Source: Bacteroidia bacterium (GTDB taxonomy: Bacteria > Bacteroidota > Bacteroidia > AKYH767-A > OLB10). From it: a DNA stretch of 5,387 nt. Shown here in pieces: positions 1-5,387 of this stretch (positions within the stretch are counted from its first letter, which is position 1; every line of letters begins with the position of its first letter). A program made the translations under genes and the position numbers. The stretch is taken from contig JANWID010000103.1 in NCBI GenBank assembly GCA_025450095.1, positions 1 to 5,387 of the forward strand. Reading direction: 5' to 3'. The notes under the pieces are model-generated. The model saw only the letters and a program-made list of their open reading frames with translations, ran no database searches and had not been told where the DNA came from.

Positions 1-1800
1 GAATTTTATGCGGATATCCCTCCGGGATTACCATGTTCAAACTTTGTTGTAGAATGGGATTTCGGCGACGGCACTACCGGAACCGGTACGCCTGTCAGTC
101 ACCAATACACATCGAGCGGCCCTATGATAGTATGTTATAGTTGGATCTGCTACGATGGTTTAATTCCTGACTCGTGCACCGTGTGCGATACCCTTAAAGT
201 GGAATGCCTGGATACCTTGTGCAAAAGGATAGAAAATGTCAATTACCCCGATATTGCAGAAGCAGTAATTACAGTGCCGGATGGAGTGGCTGTTGCGGGT
301 ACTTTCCACGACGGCAATGCACAGGGTAATCACGATATGTATTTTGTAAAATTCAATACGCAGCTAACCGGAGCGCTTGCCGATGGAAAACACATAGGCG
401 GTGAATTCGAAGAACTCGGTTACTCGGTGCTATTTCGTCCGGGCGACGGCTATTACATAGCAGGTACGGTAGAGGTAACGCCCAACGACCGTGATGTGTA
501 TGTTGCCAAACTTGATGAACAGGGCTTATTCCTATGGGCGAACCGGTATGGCGTGGGAAATAACCGGGCTGACGAAGCGCGTAAGATCATTGATATGAGC
601 ACACCAAGTGAAGAAGCGATCCTGGTGGTTGGCTTTACCAATGTAATTTCAGGATTTGATGTTCTGGCATTGAAGATCCGTCCTGACGGTACCTTTGTAA
701 CCGCCAACACGTATGATGGTCCGTTCCAATCGGATGACTTTGGTAACGATGTAGGAGCCTGGGTACCCGATGCTGCAACCCACTTCTATTATATCGTAGG
801 TGAACGGAAATACAACCTGAACACAGATGCAATCGTGATTCAAATCGACCAGTTTCTCAACCATATAAATTCTACCGTTATCGACAATCATGGACAGCGT
901 GAAGTCGCCAATACGATTGCGGTTGAATATCAACAAACCGGAGCGAACCTGCTTGTGGCCGGAAGCATAGAAAATACGGGAGCGGGAACAGCACGTGACA
1001 TGTACATCTTTAAGCTCAATCAGAACCTGAACCCGGGCCCGATTCCAAACAGTCGTATAATAGGTTTTCAGAATCCATCAGTTTATGAAGTGATCTGGAA
1101 AATGAAGCTTGTAAAAGGGAAACGACTGATGGTTGCTGCTGAAAGCGGAAGTACTGTAAGCGGGGATATGGACGGTCTGATTATGAAAATTTCCAGCGAT
1201 CAGTTAATGCCCGACTGGGTAAGAATCACATCGCAGAGTGGCACATTGGAAACATACCACGATATCGCCACAATCACGAACGGGTATTATGCTGCAGTAG
1301 GAAAATTCCCTGATCAGAGCTTTGTGGATGATATGTTGATCACGAAGCTGTATACTGACGGTGCAAGCTGTTGCCTGGTGCCGTACCCGGTAAATACCGA
1401 CAAGGCCCTGGCGCTTTCTAACCATTACAAGGAGCAGAAATTGAATTTTGAAAAAGCGCCATACGGGGAAGCGACTCCATTTTACAAAGAAGCCATGATT
1501 TGTCCATTCTCTCACACCCCACGCGAGGCGGGAGATGGCGTAAACGAATCGAACAACATACGTGTTTACCCGAATCCTACTACCGGTGAAGTAACAGTGA
1601 CACTTACCGAACCTTCGGATGAAAAGATGGATATTGTGGTAACCGATATCGTTGGAAAAACTGTTCTGATAGCGCGGGGTGTTACGCTTGCTCAGAATGG
1701 GGTCACTATGGATCTCTCTGCCATGCCAAATGGAATCTACATTATTTCGGCAAAAGCAGGAGCCAACAGCTGGAACCGCAAGCTGACCATTCAAAGATAA
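1..1800 (+). CDS. Secreted PKD / beta-propeller-repeat protein with T9SS type A sorting domain (5' end missing)
   Basis: The frame is open to the first base, so the gene starts upstream; 599 residues are present. The ATG at 124 lies inside a PKD domain and is not the start. Residues 19-24 read WDFGDG, the PKD hallmark, with the rest of that domain to about residue 52. Seven cysteines follow or lie within residues 12-74. Residues about 82-450 hold seven repeats marked by a D-x-x-hydrophobic-x-K/Q strand at about 112, 163, 219, 275, 332, 390 and 443 (for example RDVYVAKLD), spaced 51-58 residues, which fits a seven-bladed beta-propeller (inference). Residues 518-599 are a Por/T9SS type A sorting domain: VYPNPTTGEV, then LSAMPNGIYII and the end RKLTIQR. 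In this family the domain directs export across the outer membrane and is then removed, leaving the protein on the surface or released. Substrate or partner is unknown; adhesion is a guess. The gene ends in TAA, 26 bp before a strong terminator. Confidence 0.93.
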   Translation, partial: EFYADIPPGLPCSNFVVEWDFGDGTTGTGTPVSHQYTSSGPMIVCYSWICYDGLIPDSCTVCDTLKVECLDTLCKRIENVNYPDIAEAVITVPDGVAVAGTFHDGNAQGNHDMYFVKFNTQLTGALADGKHIGGEFEELGYSVLFRPGDGYYIAGTVEVTPNDRDVYVAKLDEQGLFLWANRYGVGNNRADEARKIIDMSTPSEEAILVVGFTNVISGFDVLALKIRPDGTFVTANTYDGPFQSDDFGNDVGAWVPDAATHFYYIVGERKYNLNTDAIVIQIDQFLNHINSTVIDNHGQREVANTIAVEYQQTGANLLVAGSIENTGAGTARDMYIFKLNQNLNPGPIPNSRIIGFQNPSVYEVIWKMKLVKGKRLMVAAESGSTVSGDMDGLIMKISSDQLMPDWVRITSQSGTLETYHDIATITNGYYAAVGKFPDQSFVDDMLITKLYTDGASCCLVPYPVNTDKALALSNHYKEQKLNFEKAPYGEATPFYKEAMICPFSHTPREAGDGVNESNNIRVYPNPTTGEVTVTLTEPSDEKMDIVVTDIVGKTVLIARGVTLAQNGVTMDLSAMPNGIYIISAKAGANSWNRKLTIQR

Positions 1801-1826
1801 TGTAGACCACGGATTTGATTTCCATT

Positions 1827-1871
1827 AAAAAACCCGGCCTGATAGTTTGCATATCAAGGCCGGGTTTTTTT
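1827..1871. terminator. Bidirectional intrinsic terminator between convergent genes
   Basis: A 14-bp perfect inverted repeat pairs 1827-1840 with 1857-1870. Its core is ACCCGGCCT against AGGCCGGGT, flanked by A6 on the left and T7 on the right. Inside it GATA (1841-1844) can pair with TATC (1852-1855), with A1856 bulged, leaving a 7-nt loop. The T tract follows the stem on both strands, so it can end transcription of the left + strand gene (stop at 1800) and of the - strand regulator (stop at 1885). It is the only obvious element between them. Confidence 0.92.
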
Positions 1872-1884
1872 ATCTCCTTTCAGG

Positions 1885-2403
1885 TCAAACAATCTTCCCC
1901 TTTATCGCCTTTGCCACGGCCTCGGATTTGGAATGAACCTGTAACTTTTTGTAAATATTTTTGATATGCACATTTACTGTATCAATACTTATGGTACATG
2001 CATCGGAGATCAGCTTGTAACTCATTCCCTCTACGAGGCAGGAAAGGATCTCCTTTTCACGGTCAGTGAGGTTAAATTGATTTTTTGAATCGGAAGCGCG
2101 TTGACTTTTCACCATTTTCAAAACCCGGTTGGCAATAGTAGGAGTCATGGGACTGCCGCCTTCATAGATTTCCTTAATGGCTGAAAGTATTTCTACCGGA
2201 GCGGTGTTTTTTAAAATATATCCTTCGGCCCCCGCGCAAATGGAATCAAATATTTTTGCATCATCCTCAAAAATTGTCTCCATCAGGATTTTCATATCCG
2301 GGAAATTTTCCTTCACCAGCTTTACCCCTTCTATGCCGCTAATGCCCGGCATTTCAATATCCATCACAATTACATCCGGGTTTGAGCTTTTTATACGCTT
2401 CAC
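1885..2403 (-). CDS. Residual open frame of the broken response regulator (GTG start, 172 residues)
   Basis: This is the part of the regulator downstream of the premature stop that an automatic caller would report, starting at a GTG four codons after the TGA. It keeps D54 (full-length numbering), the second half of the receiver and the whole LuxR-type HTH, but lacks beta-1, alpha-1 and the acidic pocket E8/D9 that binds Mg2+. If made by re-initiation it could not be phosphorylated normally, though the HTH might still bind DNA. No ribosome binding site is visible before the GTG, so translation from here is doubtful. The conserved sequence upstream shows that 2520 is the original start. Confidence 0.4.
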   Translation of the reverse strand: MKRIKSSNPDVIVMDIEMPGISGIEGVKLVKENFPDMKILMETIFEDDAKIFDSICAGAEGYILKNTAPVEILSAIKEIYEGGSPMTPTIANRVLKMVKSQRASDSKNQFNLTDREKEILSCLVEGMSYKLISDACTISIDTVNVHIKNIYKKLQVHSKSEAVAKAIKGKIV

Positions 2404-2412
2404 CAGGTCATC

Positions 2413-2415
2413 TCA
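2413..2415 (-). other. Premature in-frame TGA in the response regulator
   Basis: Codon 36 of the regulator reads TGA on the - strand, inside GAFQN-stop-DDLVKRI. From memory of related Bacteroidota regulators this position, between the AF.N and the next helix, is often cysteine; TGC or TGT to TGA is one base change. No other internal TGA occurs in the roughly 1,400 codons of the other genes here, and tryptophan is written TGG, so a general recoding of TGA is not supported. Confidence 0.9.
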
Positions 2416-2531
2416 GTTTTGAAATGCACCCGTGCAGGTAAAACCCTGCGAACCGTTGATGAGTTGATACAACCCTTCACGCATGTTGTTGTTGTCTTCG
2501 AAGATGGCTACTTTAATCATTTTGATAATAT

Positions 2532-2552
2532 GTTACAAGTGACAAGTGGGTA
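2532..2552. repeat. Short heptamer repeat patch (GTTACAA GTGACAA GTGGGTA)
   Basis: Three 7-bp units lie end to end just upstream of the regulator's ATG, the first two differing at one base. They share the GT(G/T)AC core with the larger patch at 2590-2645 and so appear to belong to the same repeat family. Being within 32 bp of the start codon, they overlap the region where the regulator's leader or a promoter would lie. Confidence 0.6.
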
Positions 2553-2589
2553 AAGTATAAATATGTACCCTAGTGCTTCGTGGGAAATA

Positions 2590-2645
2590 GTTACCAGTGA
2601 CTGGTGACCGGTGACCGGTGACCGGTCGCGGATAATTTGTCACTT
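2590..2645. repeat. Degenerate tandem heptamer array, GTGACCG type, with palindromes
   Basis: Read in steps of seven from 2590 the units are GTTACCA, GTGACTG, GTGACCG three times, then the decayed GTCGCGG and ATAATTT, and GTCACTT. The three identical copies span 2604-2624. The array contains perfect odd palindromes, ACCAGTGACTGGT (2593-2605) and ACCGGTGACCGGT (2607-2619), so it can form small hairpins in either strand. It ends three bases before the kinase stop codon, filling much of the spacer between kinase and regulator. It lacks a following T tract on the - strand, so it is not a classical terminator. Confidence 0.8.
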
Positions 2646-2647
2646 AT

Positions 2648-4831
2648 CTATGCCTTGAAGCTAACTTCTATGTTGGTTCCTGTGCCTTCTGTTGATTCGA
2701 TGACAAACTGTGCCCCTATTTCTGCCGCGCGACGTTTCATATTCTTGATTCCATTGCCCATCTGCGCATGTTCCATGTCGAAGCCAACACCATTATCTCG
2801 GATAACCATTTTCACATTTTTATTGACTAGCGAAATATGAAATGAAGCGCGCTGTGCATTTGAATACTTTACAATGTTATTTGTGGCTTCTTTAAATAAC
2901 AAATAAACATTTTTCCGTGCAAGCATGTGCAAGGATAACGCATTTAATTCCTCATCTGCCTTGAATGTAAATTCAATCCCCTTTGCCTTTAATAGCAGGT
3001 ATGCCAGTGAACGCATCCGCGCGATCACATTTTCGAGCGTATCGTTCTCCGGATTAATAGTCCAGACAATATCGCTCATAGCATCAATAATTTTCCGCGA
3101 GCTAACTCCAATCTGCTCCAAGGCAGGAATTTCTTTGCCGGCCTCCTTTTTTGCCACCTCACTAAAAAGTGAAATACTGTTTAGCGTGGAGCCAATGTCG
3201 TCGTGTAAATCGGCGGCGATGTTGTTCCTGATGGTTTCTAATTTAAGTTTCTGCTTTGTGCGGAAATTTTTATAAATCAGGAAAAATAAAACAAGCGCAA
3301 GAGCCAAACCGCCTATTAAAGAATTTTTTAACAGTGTTTGTTTTTTGATTGCTACATCTGCCACTGCTAGTTGCTTTTCGTGCCCGGCTTTTTCTGCTAT
3401 CCGCGTTTTCTCAAACTCATAGTTCATCATTAGCTGAGTAGCTTTTTTGACATTTTCTCCATTCACTAAACTGTCACGAAAGGTAATATAGAGTTTATAG
3501 TAATCAAAAGCCTGCTTGAAGTTACCTTGTAAGGTATACAAATTTGAAAGGTGCTCGTATCCCTTCTTCAGATTCTCTTTATCGTTCTCTGCTTTGGATG
3601 AATGCAATCCATTTTCCAGGTATATTTTTGCCAGCGCGTATTTCTTAAGCTTCATATAAATGTTACCAATATAAAGTTTGTCATGACTTATAGCAATGGC
3701 AAATTTTGTCGTCTCATGAATTTTTAATGCATCAAGATATTTTTTGAGAGCTTCGGAATAAATGCGTTCCGATAATGCCTGATCTCCTGCTGCTAAAGCT
3801 AAATCTCCTTGTTTCTCATAAATTTCACCAACTTGAACGTAACACCATGGAATTCCCCACGCAGGAGCCTGGTCTTCCAATTCCTGGAAGATTTTTTCAG
3901 CAACAAAATATTGCTGCAGGGCTTCCGAGTATTTACCCTGGCTAGAATAATGATTTCCGATGCTGTTGAGAGTTTGGGCAGCTCCAACTTTATCTCCGAT
4001 TGTTTCTTGAATTTTTAATGCGGCCTTAAAATTTTTAATAGATTCAGAAGTATCATTTAACAGTTCATAAACACCTCCAATCATCTGGAGAATCCATGCA
4101 ATTTCATATTTATTTTCGCGTTCATCCGCTATCTTCAATGACTTGAAAAAATAGTCCAATGCTTTGAGATAATCGCCTTGAATCGAATAGACCATTACGA
4201 TGTTGCCGAGAGTGTTTGCAATTCTTGATTTCTCGCCAAGTTCTTCTTCCATCTTCAATGCTTTAAAATAATAATTTAATGTTTTTGGATAATCAGTTTG
4301 GTCCTTATAGACAAGTCCGATGTTGCGGAGGGATTTTACAATTTCTGACGTGTCGGCAAGTGCTTCTTCAATTTTCAATGCCTTGAAAAAATAATCCAGC
4401 GCTTTGGGATAATCGCCTTGGTCAGAATAAACGATTCCGATGTTGCTGATAGATTTTGCAATTCCTGCTTCATCGGCAAGTTCTTTTCTTAATGACAACG
4501 CCTTAAAATTATTTTCCAGGGAAGAAGGATAATTTCCTTTCACATAATTAGCCCAGCCAATTACGTGATAAGAATTAGCACTGTGTTTTTTGCTTGTTGT
4601 TTTTTCGGAAAGTGATAATGCCTGGTTGGCGAGTATAATAGCTGTGTCAGGATTACTCCAGCTCAGTTCCATGCCAAGAGCATTCAGGGTGTTCACTTTG
4701 GATGTATCCTCTCCCGCCCTTTTCAAATCATTCAACAACGAATCAACTTTATTTTGATTCAAAGCGTGAACTGTATTAATAAATGCCGTACTCAGAAATA
4801 AAACGAATAGTAGTTTATAGAGGTTTGGCAT
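2648..4831 (-). CDS. TPR-containing membrane sensor histidine kinase (HisKA_3 type)
   Basis: An intact 727-residue kinase. The ATG at 4831 is preferred; a GTG just before it (4834) is in frame but adds only one residue. Residues 1-23 look like a signal peptide ending VHA. Residues about 91-330 carry six TPR-like units with an exact 40-residue period (IGxVYxxQGDYxKALDYFFKAL type), and further TPR-like helices follow to about 450. A basic, probably coiled segment (about 470-500) leads to one membrane helix at 503-520. The cytoplasmic part has the HisKA_3 dimerisation motif DLHDDIGSTL with phosphoacceptor His543, the SDIVWTINPENDTLE stretch (586-600) typical of Bacteroidota relatives, and an ATPase domain: N-box E648/N652, G1 box DNGVGFD (679-685), G2 box GNGIKN (692-697) and GTGT (716-719). 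All catalytic motifs are present. By family knowledge the periplasmic TPRs sense a protein or peptide signal, identity unknown. The downstream regulator, 127 bp away in the same direction, is the likely partner. Stop is TAG. Confidence 0.95.
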   Translation of the reverse strand: MPNLYKLLFVLFLSTAFINTVHALNQNKVDSLLNDLKRAGEDTSKVNTLNALGMELSWSNPDTAIILANQALSLSEKTTSKKHSANSYHVIGWANYVKGNYPSSLENNFKALSLRKELADEAGIAKSISNIGIVYSDQGDYPKALDYFFKALKIEEALADTSEIVKSLRNIGLVYKDQTDYPKTLNYYFKALKMEEELGEKSRIANTLGNIVMVYSIQGDYLKALDYFFKSLKIADERENKYEIAWILQMIGGVYELLNDTSESIKNFKAALKIQETIGDKVGAAQTLNSIGNHYSSQGKYSEALQQYFVAEKIFQELEDQAPAWGIPWCYVQVGEIYEKQGDLALAAGDQALSERIYSEALKKYLDALKIHETTKFAIAISHDKLYIGNIYMKLKKYALAKIYLENGLHSSKAENDKENLKKGYEHLSNLYTLQGNFKQAFDYYKLYITFRDSLVNGENVKKATQLMMNYEFEKTRIAEKAGHEKQLAVADVAIKKQTLLKNSLIGGLALALVLFFLIYKNFRTKQKLKLETIRNNIAADLHDDIGSTLNSISLFSEVAKKEAGKEIPALEQIGVSSRKIIDAMSDIVWTINPENDTLENVIARMRSLAYLLLKAKGIEFTFKADEELNALSLHMLARKNVYLLFKEATNNIVKYSNAQRASFHISLVNKNVKMVIRDNGVGFDMEHAQMGNGIKNMKRRAAEIGAQFVIESTEGTGTNIEVSFKA
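3842..4561 (-). repeat. 120-bp tandem repeats encoding the kinase TPR units
   Basis: Six units of exactly 120 bp (boundaries at 4561, 4441, 4321, 4201, 4081, 3961, 3842) encode residues 91-330 of the kinase. Similarity is visible in the DNA itself, especially among the three units at 4082-4441: the + strand words TGTTGC (unit edges 4441, 4321, 4201) and ATAATC/ATAGTCCA-AATGCTTT.GGATAATC recur at the same offsets. There are no insertions or deletions between units, so this is an in-frame array that could gain or lose 40-residue steps. Confidence 0.85.
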
Positions 4832-4898
4832 CACTTAATTTTTTTAATCGTAATAAGCCAGGCAAAGATTAGAATTCATCATTTTGAAGCGGCGATTA

Positions 4899-4906
4899 CA
4901 AAAGTA
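4899..4906 (-). promoter_or_regulatory. Candidate -7 box of the kinase promoter (TACTTTTG)
   Basis: On the - strand the octamer TACTTTTG matches the Bacteroidota primary sigma -7 consensus TAnnTTTG exactly and lies 67 nt upstream of the kinase ATG. No TTG is found at the usual -33 distance (about 19-21 nt further up), so only half of the promoter is recognisable and the match could be chance in AT-rich DNA. Confidence 0.35.
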
Positions 4907-4928
4907 CTGTGTCAGCTTATCCGCTCAT

Positions 4929-4998
4929 ATAACTGAAACAGGTTAGTTTTTACTTTTCCTGTTTCTAAAACCTAACAAAGATAACGATTTTCAGTTAT
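4929..4998. repeat. Nested inverted repeats in the divergent intergenic region
   Basis: A perfect 10-bp inverted repeat pairs ATAACTGAAA (4929-4938) with TTTCAGTTAT (4989-4998). Overlapping it, GAAACAGG (4935-4942) can pair with CCTGTTTC (4958-4965), and GTTAG (4942-4946) with CTAAC (4972-4976). The alternatives are mutually exclusive in part. They lie between the candidate kinase promoter and the right-hand gene, a natural place for an operator controlling either direction, but no known binding motif is recognised. Confidence 0.5.
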
Positions 4999-5055
4999 TT
5001 CCGACTGTGGTTATTCGAATCACCTTTGACTTGTTAAAATAAACAAATTCTACCA

Positions 5056-5079
5056 TCCCGATCCCGCTGGCTATCGGGA
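5056..5079 (+). other. Leader hairpin (TCCCGAT...ATCGGGA) before the right-hand gene
   Basis: A 7-bp perfect stem pairs 5056-5062 with 5073-5079 around a 10-nt loop, 16 bp before the ATG at 5096. There is no T tract after it, so it is not a terminator. It resembles the CCCGAT/ATCGGG palindromes that I recall as scattered intergenic elements in Bacteroidota, which would make it a dispersed repeat and not a specific control site. It would be in the transcript leader if the promoter lies further upstream. Confidence 0.5.
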
Positions 5080-5095
5080 CTAAAACAAAACCAAA

Positions 5096-5387
5096 ATGAA
5101 AAAGCAAACAACAAAAGGAATTCTATTGAGCATATTATTTGCCTCTATGTATTTGCAAACAATGTCACAAAATCAATGCATCACGAACCAATTTAATTTT
5201 GGTGGAGGTGAGAATGATGCCCCGGTCTCAATTATTAAGATAAATGAGGGGTATGTTATTAGTGGTTATACAAATTCTCACGATGGTAACTTTAATGTAC
5301 CGCATAATCATGATGTTGATGCATTCATTGCGAAATTTGATTTTAATAATAATCTGATTTGGCAACATACCTACGGTGGAAAAAACA
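5096..5387 (+). CDS. Secreted propeller-repeat protein, N-terminal fragment (3' end beyond window)
   Basis: An open frame from ATG at 5096 runs to the window edge (97 codons, no stop). Residues 1-24 are a signal peptide: MKKQ, then a hydrophobic core GILLSILFASMYL and a likely cut after TMS. From residue 34 one repeat is visible: FGGGENDAP, a hydrophobic strand, EGYVISGYTNSHDG, then DVDAFIAKFDFNNNLIWQ and TYGG. This is the FGG..D / GYV.aGyT.S.dG / D..v.K.d..G...W...yGG repeat of secreted Bacteroidota proteins that often end in a T9SS sorting domain; whether this one does cannot be seen. It shares the D-x-x-hydrophobic-x-K strand with the left-hand protein but is clearly richer in A and T. No Shine-Dalgarno is present; the leader before the ATG is A-rich, as is usual in the phylum. 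It is divergent from the kinase, with 264 bp between their starts. Function is unknown. Confidence 0.88.
   Translation, partial: MKKQTTKGILLSILFASMYLQTMSQNQCITNQFNFGGGENDAPVSIIKINEGYVISGYTNSHDGNFNVPHNHDVDAFIAKFDFNNNLIWQHTYGGKN

Larger units (their letters stand above)
1885..2520 (-). pseudogene. NarL/FixJ-family response regulator, interrupted by an in-frame TGA
   Basis: Read from ATG at 2520 this is a 211-codon receiver plus LuxR-type HTH regulator, the normal size for the family. Its frame is open on both sides of one TGA at codon 36. The N-terminus (MIKVAIFEDNNNMREGL) gives beta-1 and the acidic pocket residues E8 and D9. D54 in VMDIEMPG is the expected phosphoacceptor, T82 in LMETIFEDD and K104 in GYILKNTAP are the conserved switch residues, and about 151-211 is the LuxR HTH (LTDREKEIL onward, with recognition helix around SIDTVNVHIKNIYKKL). 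It would act in the cytoplasm as a DNA-binding output for the kinase encoded just upstream. Because both sides of the stop are well conserved and in one frame, the lesion is a single substitution, not a frameshift; it is recent, an error in the sequence, or read through. Its own stop is TGA at 1885-1887, with an in-frame TAA four codons later. No Shine-Dalgarno is visible before ATG 2520. Confidence 0.85.

Noticed and set aside
124..126. ATG at 124 as the start of the left-hand gene
   Set aside because: The frame is open to base 1 and the codons before it encode the WDFGDG core of a PKD domain, so the start lies outside the window.
1204..1794. 196-residue open frame on the - strand
   Set aside because: It lies wholly antisense to the propeller and sorting-domain coding sequence, shows no recognisable domain, and reads as a shadow of that gene.
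2413..2415. TGA read as selenocysteine in the regulator
   Set aside because: A Cys position would be tempting, but no convincing SECIS-like hairpin is visible just downstream, and no such regulator family is known to me.
1885..2520. Genome-wide recoding of TGA as an amino acid
   Set aside because: Only one internal TGA occurs across all genes in the window and tryptophan is consistently TGG; recoding would predict many. The regulator's own TGA stop followed by TAA four codons later does not settle it by itself.
2590..2645. CRISPR array
   Set aside because: The units are 7 bp and directly adjacent, with no spacers and no cas genes nearby.
2925..3275. 116-residue open frame on the + strand
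   Set aside because: Antisense to the conserved kinase core (HisKA_3 and linker to the ATPase domain); no independent protein features.
4832..4834. GTG at 4834 as the kinase start
   Set aside because: It is in frame but directly followed by ATG; the ATG start gives the same signal peptide and is the more usual codon.
5021..5028. CACCTTTG as a -7 box for the right-hand gene
   Set aside because: It differs from TAnnTTTG in its first base and has no TTG at the expected upstream distance; too weak to annotate.

Overview
The window looks like chromosomal DNA from a member of the Bacteroidota. The left-hand secreted protein ends in a type IX secretion (T9SS, Por) type A sorting domain. The two-component genes are of a kind common in that phylum: a TPR sensor kinase with a HisKA_3-type core, and a NarL-type regulator. 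The starts lack clear Shine-Dalgarno sequences and are preceded by A-rich leaders. The genus cannot be told from the sequence alone.

Layout, left to right. (1) Positions 1-1800, + strand: the 3' part of a large secreted protein, entering from outside the window. It carries a PKD domain, a cysteine-rich stretch, seven beta-propeller-like repeats and the sorting domain. (2) Positions 1827-1871: a strong hairpin with T tracts on both sides, serving as a shared terminator for two convergent units. (3) Positions 1885-2520, - strand: a LuxR/NarL-family response regulator whose frame is broken by one in-frame TGA at codon 36. (4) Positions 2521-2647: a 127-bp spacer holding two patches of a degenerate GTGACNN-type heptamer repeat. 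(5) Positions 2648-4831, - strand: an intact 727-residue sensor histidine kinase with signal peptide, a TPR array of exact 40-residue period, one membrane segment and a complete kinase core. (6) Positions 4832-5095: a 264-bp divergent intergenic region with inverted repeats, a candidate kinase promoter and a leader hairpin. (7) Positions 5096-5387, + strand: the 5' end of a second secreted protein with a signal peptide and one propeller-type repeat, running off the right edge.

How the parts may work together. The kinase and regulator lie in the same direction, kinase first, and form a plausible cognate pair. The kinase would sense through periplasmic TPRs and phosphorylate Asp54 of the regulator. 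Secreted proteins with related repeats lie on both sides, so they are candidate targets, but this is inference from position only. As written, the regulator cannot be made full length, so the pathway may be decaying, or the stop may be a sequencing or assembly error.

The most useful points for a second look are the premature TGA in the regulator, the heptamer repeats between the two signalling genes, the DNA-level 120-bp periodicity in the kinase, and the paired propeller proteins. I see no convincing evidence of a wholly new system.
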